A stretch of DNA of 64,000 nucleotides from assembly GCF_020382885.2 (NCBI RefSeq), contig NC_058508.1:3402055-3466054 (forward strand), written 5' to 3'. The number at the start of each line of letters is the position of its first letter. The stretch's first letter is position 1. The stretch comes from Scatophagus argus. Its lineage: Eukaryota > Chordata > Actinopteri > Scatophagidae. Position numbers and translations under genes: made by a program. Shown here in pieces: positions 26,301 through 38,781 of this stretch. The notes beneath the pieces were generated by a model. It ran no database searches and had not been told where the DNA came from. It saw only the letters and a list, made by a program, of their open reading frames with translations.

Positions 26301-29300
26301 GTTTTTTTATTGATTGATTGATTTTAATATTTTTTAAATCTGAGCTAAGGTGTTGAAGTATGTACTGCAGTTATGATTATGCCCTGTCTTAAGCATTGAA
26401 TTGTACGCATACATTTGTTCATGGATATTGGGAGCAGTACTCGCATAAAACACAGTCTTATCAGTCACAAAAACTGCAGTATGTATTTTATTAGCTGAGC
26501 TGTACGACAAGAACGATAAGATTCTGAGTTTGAAAGACGGTGAATAACTGAATATAGAATATGACAAATTAAAATACAGAAACATGCCAGCAAACTTAAA
26601 GAAATGCTGAATTTGAATACCCCAAGTTCTTTAGAAATGGAGCAATAAAAGAAGTGTTTTGGAATATTTTATTACTCCACTCCACTGGTGGTTTTCACTT
26701 CAAAAAAGATAACTCGATCCTTGTTTTTCTCATTTAACATTTTTGTATAATATTCTTATTAGCATATCAGCATAACTATTCATCATGGGGATCTTTTTCA
26801 AACTGTCTTTTCAATGTAACGTAATTGTGGACTGCAGGGCATGATGGTAATCATGACATGACATGATGGTGTAGATTAGGGTCGGATTATTTTCATTATA
26901 CAGTAATCTGTCAGTTTTCCTGATTAATGGTTGAGTATAAGGGCACATCTTCAGATATTTTGTCATTCCAAACCCAATGATTTCCAGGTTACAGTTAAGC
27001 AAAGCAGAGAAGATTGATAAGCCAAATGATAACAATGGACTGCAAATGACAAATTTAGAATTTGGGTTGATAAAGTGTTGGTCAACTACACTCCTCCAAA
27101 AGAGCCTCAGTGCTTATTTATTTGTTTGATGCCCCCGGAACTGTATAAATAATAAATAACTAGTTAAAAATGAATAAGTAAGCACTTAATGTAACTCTTC
27201 CCTTCTTCTGCACCTTTCTCTCCTCCAGTGGGTATTCCAACAATAAAGTGGTGTGGGGCCGAGGGCGACTACAATGTGATGGTGATGGAGCTGCTGGGGC
27301 CCAGTCTGGAGGATCTGTTCAACTTCTGCTCTCGAAAGTTCAGCCTCAAGACGGTCCTGCTGCTGGCTGACCAGATGGTGAGAGCCACAGGGCAGGAGAA
27401 ACCAAGGGGAAGGGCCCGGTGCTACCTGGATTAACTAGACATAGGGACTATGTATTTGCTAGTTGCTACTTTTATTGTGTTTTTAGCTTAAGGGTCTTTT
27501 TTTATTGTGGCATCAGTGTTCTGGAGTTGGGAGATTGTTCGTGTTCTTTTAGCTCTCTTCACAAATGTGAATGCTGTGCACATGACCAGTCACTCAAATG
27601 ACTGACTGCATCTACAGTTAACCGCTATAAAAAAGTTTCATGGCATTTCAACAAGATACACTAGCTGTTATATAGGAAAGGGGGAATTCAGTCTGTTTTG
27701 AATTCAGTTGTCTGGCAATATCTGCAATATTAAAACAACAGGATCTCCGAGTCCTACGCTAAGCTAACCGAACACCGACCGACCCTCTCCCTGCTTCTGC
27801 CTCTAGATCAGCCGCATTGAATACATCCACTCCAAGAACTTCATCCACAGAGACGTGAAGCCGGACAACTTCCTAATGGGGCTGGGCAAGAAGGGCAACC
27901 TGGTCTACATCATCGACTTTGGCCTGGCCAAGAAATACCGCGATGCCCGAACTCACCAGCACATCCCTTATCGCGAGAATAAGAACCTGACTGGCACCGC
28001 CCGCTACGCCTCCATAAACACACATCTGGGCATCGGTAAGACTGCTTCTTGAAGTGCCCACATAATTCTGCTTTATGTTATGAATGAGACTGACTTTGTC
28101 TTCTATGTGTCTCCAGAGCAGTCCAGAAGGGATGACTTGGAGTCTCTGGGCTATGTCCTCATGTACTTCAATCTGGGTTCTCTGCCCTGGCAAGGTCTCA
28201 AAGCTGCCACCAAGAGGCAGAAGTATGAACGCATCAGTGAGAAGAAAATGTCCACTCCCATTGAGGTCCTCTGCAAGGGCTACCCATGTATGTTGATCTG
28301 TTCCTCTCTGCTTTTATTGGTTGTGTGCAGGATGTTAAGAATCATGTATTAATACTGATTAAAATCAAACTGCTCATTAATGTGTCCTACTTTTAATGTA
28401 GAGATGGAAGTGTGTTTGTATCGACTTTGTTGCATTTTTGCCACCGTGCATGACTCTGTCTTTGTCCTCCACAGCCGAGTTTGCCACCTACCTGAACTTC
28501 TGTCGCTCTCTGCGGTTCGACGACAAACCCGACTACTCGTACCTTCGTCAGCTCTTCAGGAACCTCTTCCACAGACAGGGCTTCTCGTATGACTATGTCT
28601 TCGACTGGAATATGCTCAAGTTTGTAAGTCGTCACATTGAGGAGATACACTTGATTCTTTGTCATCATCATCAACCAAACTAATTTGAGCAGCAGCTAAT
28701 AGCTTGAAAAGTATGTAATCATTAAAACTATGTCACATGCTTTGAAGCCATTAGTGCCACCAGTGAATGACCATATGGTTTGCTGCCTGCAGGATTTCGT
28801 ATACAATGGCCCTGAAGTGCAAAACACAACGGAAAATAAGCAAGCAGTACCAAGCAGTTTAAAAATGTATTATACCAGTATTTGTTTGCATTGCTGTTAT
28901 TAAGTCCAGATTTATTTATATTTAGCCTTTAAAGATGATAAACTTTGTTGGGAATGACTTTATTTTATTCACAGATTCATATCAAGTCGATCAGATGCAG
29001 TGGGCTTAATGTGAGAACATTTTCATGTTGTTCCAAGATTGGTTTACCAAACACTCTTAACTGGACAAACTTGTTTCAGTCAGATGATAGCACCTTTTCT
29101 CGAGATTTGTGTTTGTGAGATTTGCACCCCAAAAAGTCCCATGTACTTGCACCTGCTCTTCTCCTGTTAAACAAAGTTTCATTCCCAAAAATGCGATCCA
29201 ACAATGAAAAGACTTTCACACTGTGGAAGGAATCTGCAAAAATTTGTTCTAGCTGAAAAGCTGAACTGGAGCTTTTGACAAAGAAGCCTTTTGATGAGCT

Positions 29301-32300
29301 TACAAGCTGTCCTGGTGGTGTTTTCTCTTGACTTTTTGTTTAAGTCTTTCAAATTTTGATTTGATTGCACATGAGTTTGGTACCTGTTTGGTTAGAAAAA
29401 CCAAAGAGAGTTGATTGATGTTACTCCTGTAAACAGGTAACGCCCACTGCACTTGTAGATTTCACAAGACAAGTCCTTAACTGTGTGCATGTGTCTGTGT
29501 GTGTCAGGGCGCCAACAGGGCCGTGGAGGACGCAGAGCGGGAGCGTCGGGAACGGGAGGAGAGGCTGAGGCACAGCAGGAATCCCGGGGCCAGGGGCATG
29601 GCCTCGGCCTCGGGAAGAGCCAGGGCAGCTCAGGATGTCGCGGCCCCCTCACCACTCAACCCCGGCTCGCACACAGGTCAGCAAATTCACATGCACATAC
29701 ATAATTTTAACAGGAAGGAACAAAGCTGGAATCAAACAATTAAAAGTGTAATGATTCAGGCCTGGAATTTTCCGTGTAGTCCTTGGATGAAGACAGAAAA
29801 TGAAGACACACACTAATGTGCTTGTTATTTTTCACGTGGTTGATTTGTTTCAGACATGCATTCTTAGATAGCAAAGCAGTGCGTGTAAACTGCGTCGCCT
29901 TTTGGCTTTTCCGTCTACTGATCATCTCACTTCTTGTATGTTTTTGTCTTTCAGGTTTGGAGAAGGAGAGGAAGGTGAGCATGCGTCTTCATCGCGGGGC
30001 GCCTGTCAACATCTCCTCCTCAGACCTGACTGGACGCCAGGACACGTCTCGCATGTCCACATCACAGGTACCACACACACTAAGACCCAGACTGTGCTTA
30101 GTTATGTAATCTTCAAAACTCTCAATTAAGTCTGATGTACCAAAGTACGTATTAGCAGTAATGCAGGAAAGAAACCAAGCAAGTGGGTGATGAGAATTAA
30201 AAAGAAAGAAAGGGAGTAATTTGCATTCCATGATTGTAAATATTATGAAATCACTCAGCTGTACTAAGCTGCTGAGGAAATATTAACATGGCTCCAAAAA
30301 AGGAACCGAGGATATTTAACAGCATACATTATGTCTCTGCATGTAGAGATCAGGCGGTGCTAATGGACAAAGCACTTCCTTTTCAGCTTGCACCAGATGT
30401 TAGTTTGTTCCCCTTTTTAAAATGAGTCAGTGACATGAAGCAACTGAATAGCAACAGCAGACCTCAGTGAGGCAGACGAATGAGAACGGTTGAGACGAGC
30501 GTTTGTCTTCTGTTGGATGTAATTTAGGAGCATCTCCTACCATCCTGCTGGTACAGTGGATCTGAACTGACTCGGTAGCACTCTGCTGTTTAATGGCGTC
30601 ATAAGGCCCTTTGTTCTTTTGTTTCTCATAAACCTAGTGCTCCCCCTGGAGGTCAAAGAGTGTAACAACCAGACAGAGTCTCAAAATTGATGTTTTGTCA
30701 ACTCCAACCAACAGCTGTAACTCTGCTAACCACTTTTGGTGGGAGAAGATGACTAAATGTCACATGTAATTTCTGCCAGCCTGAAGGACGTCAGTTTTAA
30801 GCTTGAACAGGCGTCTTTAAGTGATTTTATAATTATGAAAAATACGCAGGGAGATGTAATTTCTCTCCTCTGATTATGGATGTTGCTGATGACTAATTTT
30901 CCTTCCGTTTAAGCTTAGGCTAGTCTAAAAGTAAGTAAACATTCAGAAAACAGTCAAACTCGATCACAATTTATAGTTTTATGTTGTCAAAAAGTTATGC
31001 ATCCATCCATTATGCATTTTGAGGTCTTTAATCACATTTTTGGGTAATATCTTAGACACTACAGTCAACCAGTGTTCTAAACATTAGCAACTGATGCTTG
31101 TTTTTTATAAATCAACATTTTATTGTAACATGACTTCATTGTAAATTAGGTCGGGGTGTAATTTTAAAGTGTGTTGCAGCGGCAAAGCCTGAACTTAAAG
31201 CCAGTGAGAGCCTTCATTGACAAGCTAACAACCAACATGCTCACTTTAGCACCACTTAACAGTGTAGCTCTAAAAAAACTATCTGTGCTCATCTGTGCAG
31301 CACCGCCTGTCCCCTGAGTCAAGGTTCTTACCTGTTTTGTTAGTGAGCCAAAGCACAAAGGTGACTCCTACTGGATTAATGTGGTGTCCTACACAATAGA
31401 CAGAAATTGAATAATAATTAGTTTAATAACTGACTTGTATTTCTGGTGCCAGCTATTGATGGGAACAACATTTATAAACAACTGGCCACCTAATTCCTCA
31501 CATCACCTGTTCTGTTACCTATCATGAGTAATTAATGGGTGTTGGGTGAACCGCATTAAACAGTTTTCAGTATCTAAACTCACAGTTTTACAAGGATGTA
31601 GAATTTTGTTTTGCAGTGTATTTCCTGACCAAACCTGTCAGATCATATGAAAATGATAATAACAAAAACAAATGACATGAAAAGTGTTTCAGGAGGATGA
31701 CTTTTTCATTGGAAACCACACAGTTCGTAATACATAAATGATAACATGATTGTGTCATTATTTAGTTCAATGTTTTAAAGTTTTTTTTGTTTTATGTGAT
31801 AATTTGACAGTATAGTGAGTCAGGGAACACAGGAGAGACTGACTTGAGCACACCCGATCTGTACCTGCAGTTACTTGACGTCACATCATGGGTGTGGTGG
31901 ACAAAGCGAAACATGTTTTTCCACACACTCTGCACCTAAGTCTTGAGTCCAAGTCATGTGACAAGTCCAGACCTGTGGCTGATTATGTAAGAAAGTGACT
32001 GACTGCAGTGTTTCCCCAGCCATTGCCTTAGGGTGGCAGCCTGCCGCTGCCAGTGTGACACCCCTGAATTTTATTTTGAAATTCCGTGTATTGTTACACT
32101 TCTTTATCTTTCTTATCCTCTCTGCTATGTTGTTTCTGATGTCAGTGCTTTACTTATTTATTTATTTTGTCTGACAGAAAGAATTGATTTAAAAAAATGC
32201 ACTACGTTGGTTCTGATGGAACATCCTCTCCATCTGTCTGTCTGTCCGTCTGTAGGTCTCACTCCCACCCACAACACTGATTGGTTACACGCCACTATTA

Positions 32301-32694
32301 GTAGGCTATTAACACCAAATAGTGTGAATCTGCAGAGCATATAGTGACTTAAATTATCAAACAAATTTAGTGGTGTAAAAATTACAAGATTTGCCTCCAA
32401 AATGCAGTGGGATGAAAATATAAAGCAGTAGAAAATGGTACAAGTACCTCAAAATTAAATATAGTGCTTGAGCAAATTGTACTTAGTTAAGATAAGATGA
32501 ACTTAAGTGTTATTTGTTATTTTGCCATTGGAATTTTTATTTTTATTTTTTATGTGTATTTTTTTCAAATATCGTTGTTGTTGTTCTCGTTGATCCTGAG
32601 TCCATCCCTACTCAGAGCCATGTTTTTCTGCTGTCCTCTGCAGGCTCTGTCCCGGGTCACACCCAGCGGCCTGCAGTCTGCAGCTCCACGGTGA
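17538..32694 (+). CDS. csnk1d: Casein kinase 1 delta, nine coding exons
   Basis: Exons: 17538-17613, 24009-24119, 27229-27377, 27807-28035, 28117-28287, 28475-28623, 29508-29676, 29955-30067, 32644-32694. This gives 405 residues in continuous phase. CK1 delta is a Ser/Thr kinase of the clock (PER), Wnt and DNA-damage pathways, cytosolic, nuclear and centrosomal. Seen: start [12 protein letters not shown]; Gly loop [10 protein letters not shown] (15-24); catalytic Lys38 in [15 protein letters not shown] with Asp128; [12 protein letters not shown]1-type [27 protein letters not shown]; tail [18 protein letters not shown] and final SGLQSAAPR, a delta-type end. Its human counterpart ends SGLQSVVHR (415 residues). 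The autoinhibitory tail is about ten residues shorter because exon 8 begins at GLEKERK. Alternative C-terminal exons were not found. Could be either teleost csnk1d duplicate (a or b). Confidence 0.97.
19258..19375 (+). repeat. Diverged dispersed repeat (GTGCTGCAAC head)
   Basis: It starts GTGCTGCAACAAATTTTTG and continues with GATTGAAACAGTTAATAATC and TTAATCAACAAATC, the layout of a fish repeat rich in GATTAATC motifs. A second fragment of similar composition is at about 26880-26930. Confidence 0.45.
23352..23386. repeat. (GT)n(GA)n microsatellite
   Basis: About 12 GT units followed directly by GA units. Confidence 0.95.
24120..27228 (+). other. csnk1d intron 2 (3.1 kb)
   Basis: No exon recognised. 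A T21 run lies at 24608-24628, and a GATTATTTTCATTATA / GATTAATGG repeat fragment at about 26885-26930. The short ORFs here have no supporting features. Confidence 0.6.
28624..29507 (+). other. csnk1d intron 6
   Basis: Intron of 0.9 kb between the end of the kinase domain (WNMLKF) and the tail exon. Nothing recognised. Confidence 0.6.
30068..32643 (+). other. csnk1d intron 8, containing a dispersed repeat
   Basis: It separates the exon ending TSRMSTSQ from the final exon. Copy 1 of a three-copy repeat family lies at about 30910-31480. I looked for an alternative last exon encoding the human NSIPFEHHGK ending and did not see one. Confidence 0.6.
30910..31480 (+). repeat. Unclassified dispersed repeat, copy 1 of 3
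   Basis: It shares, in order, with the copies at 54.1 and 57.1 kb: an AACAGTCAAA block, GCCAAAGCACAAA followed by GTGACTCCTACTGGATTAAT, GTCCTACA, TTTAATAAC, and TATTTCTGGTGCCA. Copies are diverged with small indels. No coding capacity or terminal repeats recognised. Confidence 0.7.
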
Positions 32695-32747
32695 AACCCT
32701 ACCATCCACCTGTGCACCACGGAGGCCTCATCATACACCACCTGCAA

Positions 32748-32779
<32 letters not shown>

Positions 32780-34193
32780 TACACACACATACACAAGACT
32801 CTTAATTGACACAGAGGACTACCAACCTTTGCACAAGAGTCTGGCTGCGCTCTTGTTCACTTGCCAGAGGAAGAGGTGCACAACCTGAAATGTGTGGGTG
32901 GGTGTGTGTTTGTGTGTGAGAGAGCTGGGTGGGTGGACTACAGTTTGGTTGTCTTAACCAGCCTGGTATAGTAGCAGCCTCAGCCTCCCATCTTCTCAAA
33001 TGGAAGATTTGGAAACACTCCCCTCCTCTTTACAGTTGATGAAGCCATGGATTCACTTTTCTCTGGCTTTTTTTTTTTTAACTTTGATTTTACTTATTTT
33101 TATTCTTTAGCATTAAAACTTCTCTTGTACCAGCTCCATTGGGGTTTGAAAATAGAGGATGACAAGTCTATTAGCTGTTAAAAATAGTGTGTGGGACTTT
33201 TTTATTTTTTTTTCTTCAACTATGAAAGCAGGAAGACACGCAATCCACCAAGGCAATGTTAAATGACAGTGCCTAAACTCTGTTTTGTGTCCTGAAAGAA
33301 TCCTTTAATCCCTATTTGTAGATGTTTTAGGTTTCAGTGTAATATAGATATGGGATAATCCCCATGTTTTGAAAAATGGGACGAAAGGATTTTGATCGTT
33401 CTGTTTTCAATGGTGAAAGGTTTTTCTTTGTTGTTGTTTTTGTTTTCTTTTTTTCTTTTTGTTTTTTTTGGTCCTCCTCAGGTGCGTTGGAAGCAGGATG
33501 TTGTAATAAATCCAAAAACACGCAGCACATTTTCTTTCTGCGTTTAGGTTGTGACTGTAGTGTGGAAAAGCTGTGAATGGACCAGCAAACTAGTCAGGAG
33601 GTCAAGCTGTCCGCATTGAATGGATGAGATGTTGTTTTTAACCCGGTGCATAGTGATGTGGTTTTGTGTGTGTGTTTGTGTGGTTCTGTTGTAGGCTTGT
33701 AAAAGCTCATACGGGTGGGGCGAACATGTTGAGGGGTCATTTTATTAGATTTTTTTTTTAAAAAAAAACTCCCTTGCCTCCTAAACCTCACTCTAGACCA
33801 ATCTAACTGTCTGCTTCCATTATGGGTAAAAAAAAAAAAAAAAAAAAGGCAATTTGCCCCTTTTCAAGCATACCTTTGGCCGTTTCCTACCTGGACTGGG
33901 TGAAATGCTCATTATCCAAACTTTCAGGTTGTTTCTACTTGCCTGCCTGGATGTACCTATACTATTCCAGCAGACAACACAAACATCAGCCTCACAGGTA
34001 CTTAATAGTTTGAGTTAGCCAGCTCGGAGAATGCAAGGAGCTGATACTTCCATTACCAAGACTGTATCAGAACTCTATGAATGAGACATAATAATGGTTA
34101 CTTTTTATTTAATTTCAGGATTATATTGGAAAACTACATCCCACTAAGCAAGACAAACAGAATCAGGCAATGATCCAGTTATTGTGCCATGAG

Positions 34194-34195
<2 letters not shown>

Positions 34196-34241
<46 letters not shown>
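34196..34241. repeat. (AC)n microsatellite
   Basis: About 23 uninterrupted AC units, the longest dinucleotide tract in the window. Confidence 0.95.
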
Positions 34242-34246
<5 letters not shown>

Positions 34247-35387
34247 TATGACCTTTAGTAAAGCCAGTCATCTCAAATGAGATGTTCTTCATAGCTGGCA
34301 AAATTAAAGGCACAGACCACCAATTTTATATATCAAGATCAGTTAATCAGTCAGAGACAGTACTTCTCAGCTGTAAAATGTCTCCTGGAGCTCTGAAAAA
34401 GCTTAGTTAAGAAACCGTTGAGTTATATCATAAGAAATACAGGAGCCAGGGCTTCTGGCTCCAGAGACACTGGATCATATAGCCCTTGTTTCCTCAGTTT
34501 TGGTAATGCTTCTTTTAATCTTTTTCTTTCCTTCATGGACATACAATAGTAGATTCCCAGAGTGTTCCCAATTCTACTCTACAGGCATTTAATTTATTTT
34601 TGATTAAAAAAAAAAATACTAAGATCACAGATACAAGGGACAAAAACTAAAAAAAAGAACCCAGGTAGGAAATAGACCAGTGTGCTTTATCATCAGACTG
34701 AATGGAAGTGAGTGTTGTGGAGATCTGTGGAGTGTCGTCTTAAGAGTCCCACGCGGTACGCACGGTACTGGAGCTGTGAGCCTCAACATGGCTTATTTCA
34801 CTGACTCAGAGACTTGATGTGAGCGGTCAGCCGAGCTGACCACTGAATCCTGCAGATTTTGAAGTAGAAAATTCTCAATGTGGTAGACTGGTTGCAAAAG
34901 TATTGTAGGCCGTTTTCTTTAGTTAAAGGGGGAAGGGGTTGTAGTGGTAATTTGTACATGTTTGATCTGTTGTGCGTAGGATGTGCCTACTCTGTCTACC
35001 ACGTCCACATTGGCCGCTGACGATGACGGTGACAGTGTATGGAGGGACTGGGAATGCCTCACTCCATTCGGGTTCCTGCTAAGCAAGTTTATATATGGGC
35101 TTGAAAAACAAAAAAGTGATGGATTAATTTGTTTGTCTCACTGATGATGGCTATGATAAATGCAAGTACACTTAACATGGGAGAATAGGTTATCAGTATG
35201 TCATGTCTCCTTACTTTGTCACCTCCTGTCCAAATTTGCTTTTGACTGTGCAGTGGAGATGGTTTCTCATGTCTAACAATGCATCTCTTACTGTGGATTC
35301 ATGGGAAAACTTTTTTTCCACTCCAACCTTAAGATTTTTGCTCCTCATTTGTAATGCCACTGTTTTTGTGTATTTTAAAATTGTGTA

Positions 35388-35393
35388 AATAAA
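35388..35393 (+). terminator. Poly(A) signal AATAAA, probable csnk1d distal site
   Basis: AATAAA about 2.7 kb after the stop codon with T/GT-rich sequence 20-60 bp downstream. Confidence 0.45.
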
Positions 35394-35702
35394 TTAATAA
35401 GTACTTGTATACGTTGCTTTTTATTGATTGGAGTGTCTGAAATGAAAAGCTGTGAATTTTTTGGGGTGGGTTTGTATATTTTCTTGAATTTGTTTCTTTG
35501 GCACTAGATCACCAAATTTTTTAGAAATCATCCTCTGGGGCCTATAAATATCCGCACCTGAATTAATATCAATCTCTGGAGCTCGACCTGTGGACACAGA
35601 CTGAGCCCAGAACCAAAAGAGGCCGTGGAAAGTCCAGACACCAGGTACTATGTATCTGTATCTAGCTGTGTTAGTATTGTTCAAATTAATGTCAATCATT
35701 GC

Positions 35703-36000
35703 TATACTATATGAACAAAAGTATTGGGCCACCTGACCATTTCACCAACAGGGACTTTATGACATCATCACATTCTAAATACGGTACATAGACTTTAATA
35801 TGCAGTTGGTCCTGCCTTTGCAGCTATAACAGCTTCCACTCTTCTGGGAAGGCTTTTCACAAGATGTTGGAGTGTTTCTGTGGGAATTTTTGCCCATTCA
35901 TGCAGTAGAGCAACAGTGAGGTCAGACATTTCACTGGAAGTAAGGGGCCCAGCCCAACCCCTGCAAAACAGCCCCATACCGCACCCGAATTCAATTATAA
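35703..36000 (-). mobile_element. Tc1/mariner-like remnant with one terminal repeat
   Basis: A terminal-repeat sequence (TACTATATGAACAAAAGTAT, 35705-35724) is followed by minus-strand transposase C-terminus: ...SDLTVALLHEWAKIP, LPRRVEAVIAAKAGP. After that the sequence jumps to WGLFCRGWAGPLTSSEM, so the region between has been deleted internally. The second terminal repeat is absent near 36000. Same family as 13953-14423. Confidence 0.8.
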
Positions 36001-37666
36001 AGAGGTGTGTGAACAGGCTAGCTTTTGTGAACCCTTAACTTCTCATTTAGCATCATAATTAGTTCAGTACTTTAGATAATTTAGTACAGCTGAGCCTAGT
36101 GACATCCCCATTATCCTTAGCTGCTTTCTTATTTTTAGTGCTTGTTGGCAAATATTTGGATAAGGGTTGAACAGTTACTCAGCTGGTATCGTTTGAGTAG
36201 AATGTGTCAGTGTCTGTCCCCGTGATGAGGGGAAATCACCACTGGGATGCTCACTGTAAGTTGTTTGTAAATAGTTCTTACTCCTGTGATCAGTAATACC
36301 AATTGACCCAGTACAATAATAATAATTTTGTGATGTCCAGAGCCAGAATTAAATTGCTACAGAAATTACAGAGTCTAACCACTGGGTGGTGCTGTGGAAC
36401 AACGGAGCACCTGCGTGCTGCTCCACAGCCAGGACAGTTACACAACAGGTCATACTGCTCCTCCCTGCAAGACGTGCACAGACAAATGTAACCAGGATAA
36501 GAATCACCTTCACAAGTCAATAAGGGAAAGGATTCAAAGCAAAGTGGAAAAGTATAGAGATTATGTAGCTATGTATGAAGAAAATTTCTGGGTGTATTTT
36601 TAAAATAATAAAGTGAGAGCATCTGTTGTTACACAAGGCATCTGGAGTATTTTTCCAGGGGGAAATGCCCGTGTGAGTGAGGGACAAAACAAAAACACAA
36701 AATGCTGCCTATCCAGGGGTAAAGTGGGGCAGGGAGGGCATTAACGTCAGCAAACCACAGTCTCTTCCCCACAGCAGCAGCACAGTAGTTTATTTATTCC
36801 ATGGTTATCAACACTCTGTCAGTCAGAGAATGACAGAAAAGAGCACAGCAACACACATCCAGGTTAAGCCTCTGATCAGTACAGACAGTACACACGCACA
36901 AGGATCTCAGGCTGTATGCCAGCTGGTAAAGGGAGGATAACAGTCACTGAGATGGTGAGATTACATACAAGGACACAGTGTTTTCATGTAAATGACGTAT
37001 CCCCAATATGATCAAAACCAAGATAGTATTGTCATAGAGGAAGACCAGTCAATTTCACAAACATCCCCCAAAACATGAAAAGTCTCGGAATACTTCAAGG
37101 TGTACTAATCAATGTTTTTATATTAAGAATGGCTCAAATGACAAGGTGTAATGTGAGAGGAGTGATAAACTCACGAAGAACTGTCATCCAGCTGTTCCCC
37201 TCAGCTCTACAGAGCGTTTTAGCATCTCTCAGCTCACTGTTTTGGTTTTAGTGCAGAGTTTTATCGTTCTGGTTCAGTCTTGCTGCTCTCACTGGACACA
37301 GCAGGCAGCTGTTTCCACCAGAAGGCTCTTATTAATCCACTCTAGGATACATGCCAGCACACAACCGCAGAAAACATTAGTTTATTGCTAGCCTATTGGT
37401 TATGGAGATGATTTATTTTAAAAAAATTATTATCTCAAGATCAAACCACAAGTTTCTAATAGCAAGGCTGTGTTCTTACCATAAGAAAATAGCACGTCAC
37501 TTTCCAAACATAACATTAACTTGTCTATCTTGTCTTATCAGGCTAAGTAACCTTTTGGCACACATAAACAGAGATAATTAGATAATCAACTTGAGAACCT
37601 ACTGCTGCTGCTGCTGTTGGACATTAATATTTCATCTCATGTATTGTTTCTTTGTAAAGGAAGGAG

Positions 37667-37844
37667 TAGGCCAGTGTGTATGTTGAGTATACACGGATAT
37701 TAATGCTTTTTGAAAAGAATTTAGTTCCAGTTTGTGCTAAAGAATTTGGTACACATGTTTCCTTGGGTATGTTTAAACCATGTCCATACAGGAATACTAT
37801 GTAAAGACATTTAAAGGGGCATTCGTCATTTATTAAAATAAGTT
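37667..37844 (+). repeat. Local direct duplication, copy 1
   Basis: Nearly identical to 39264-39464. Both start TAGGCCAGTGTGTATGTTGA and end near ATTAAAATAAGTT / ATTAAAATGAGTT. By eye only about ten single-base differences are visible plus one ~23-bp length difference. Confidence 0.9.
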
Positions 37845-38084
37845 CAATACAGTTTGTACACTGTAATGACTGTGCACTGTATACTAACTACTTGGCTAAT
37901 TGTACAACAGTTGTATAGACTATTATGTCGTGTAAGGTATTATGAGAAGTTAATTTGGATCGATACGGACTGATTGCTGCAACCAACCATTTTAAGCCCA
38001 TCACTGACCCTTCCATTAATTAATCTTGTTAGAAGCACTTCTGTGGCTGTAAAAGAGGGCGCCGAGCAGCCTTGCTCTTCCCTA

Positions 38085-38290
38085 CAGCGTTAATAAAACA
38101 GAAGGCCAAAAATAGCGGAGCGGTCGATGTCCTCATTGTTCAGTGCCGAGTGGGGACAGTGAAGCGGCGGCTTTAGGACCCAGCAGCGTGACGGCTGGTG
38201 ATGGTCTGCAGGCAGACGTGCAGAGAGAAACGCGGCACCGTTGCTGAGGCAGGAGGCTGGAGGCAGGACGAGTCTACGCAGCATCAGCCG
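38085..38290 (+). promoter_or_regulatory. Probable slc16a3 non-coding first exon and promoter-proximal region
   Basis: A GC-richer, CpG-containing stretch ends at a good donor (CAGCCG|GTAAGAGAC, GT at 38291). The coding exon acceptor is at 41701-41709 (TTCCTCTAG) with 41 nt of leader before the ATG. First-exon start is not defined. Inferred from composition and splice sites. Confidence 0.4.
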
Positions 38291-38736
38291 GTAAGAGACT
38301 CAACAGTTTGTCACATATTTTGGGCCGCCGACATCACGGCTAATGAAATCAAACGCACCCTCTTGCATAGGCCTACACGTGCAAGTCAGTATGATGCTAC
38401 TGGGAATGAAGCAAGACGTCGCTCGCATGCAGCCACAGGGACAAATGATTATTAATAGCCACTTTTTTAAAATATCTGGGACCTATAATGTCCGTCGTAT
38501 GGCGTGATATCTGCGACGCACGTTTTCTCGCGTGATGCCAGCCCACACCATGTCGTGACAGAGTTGTGACATGAGGAGCGTCATGTACACACAGCAGGAT
38601 AGGCTCCTCGTGGAGTGACGTTAGTTTAGCTGGATCAAGTCAGTTGTTTCAGTCTTGCAACCTTTAGTTTTGAAATATGATTTCTTTTTTCCTCCATTGT
38701 CAGATTAATTTGACAAACTAAAATGAGAAAAGTTAG

Positions 38737-38781
38737 TTCCGTCTAATCCATTATGTCAAGGGCATAATGGATTAGACGGAA
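38737..38781. repeat. Perfect 19-bp inverted repeat with 7-nt spacer
   Basis: Left arm TTCCGTCTAATCCATTATG (38737-38755), spacer TCAAGGG, right arm the exact reverse complement (38763-38781). Pairing stops at both outer ends. No flanking terminal-repeat signature or target duplication is obvious. Confidence 0.95.

Larger units (their letters stand above)
32695..35415 (+). other. Probable csnk1d 3' UTR
   Basis: Runs from the stop to the poly(A) signal AATAAA at 35388-35393, which is followed by a T-rich stretch. An earlier signal is at 33505-33510, so alternative polyadenylation is possible. Contents: CA repeat 32755-32790, poly-A run about 33828-33847, and long CA repeat 34196-34241. Extent is inferred from signals. 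Confidence 0.5.
35411..38084. other. Intergenic region csnk1d - slc16a3
   Basis: No gene recognised. It contains the Tc1-like remnant at 35703-36000, a (CTG)4-5 tract near 37601-37618 and the first copy of a local duplication at 37667-37844. Confidence 0.6.

Noticed and set aside
30068..32643. Search for an alternative csnk1d last exon encoding NSIPFEHHGK
   Set aside because: No matching codons with a usable acceptor were seen in the intron.
32514..32888. 124-codon ORF across the last csnk1d exon
   Set aside because: Wrong frame; includes a CA microsatellite translated as a TH repeat.
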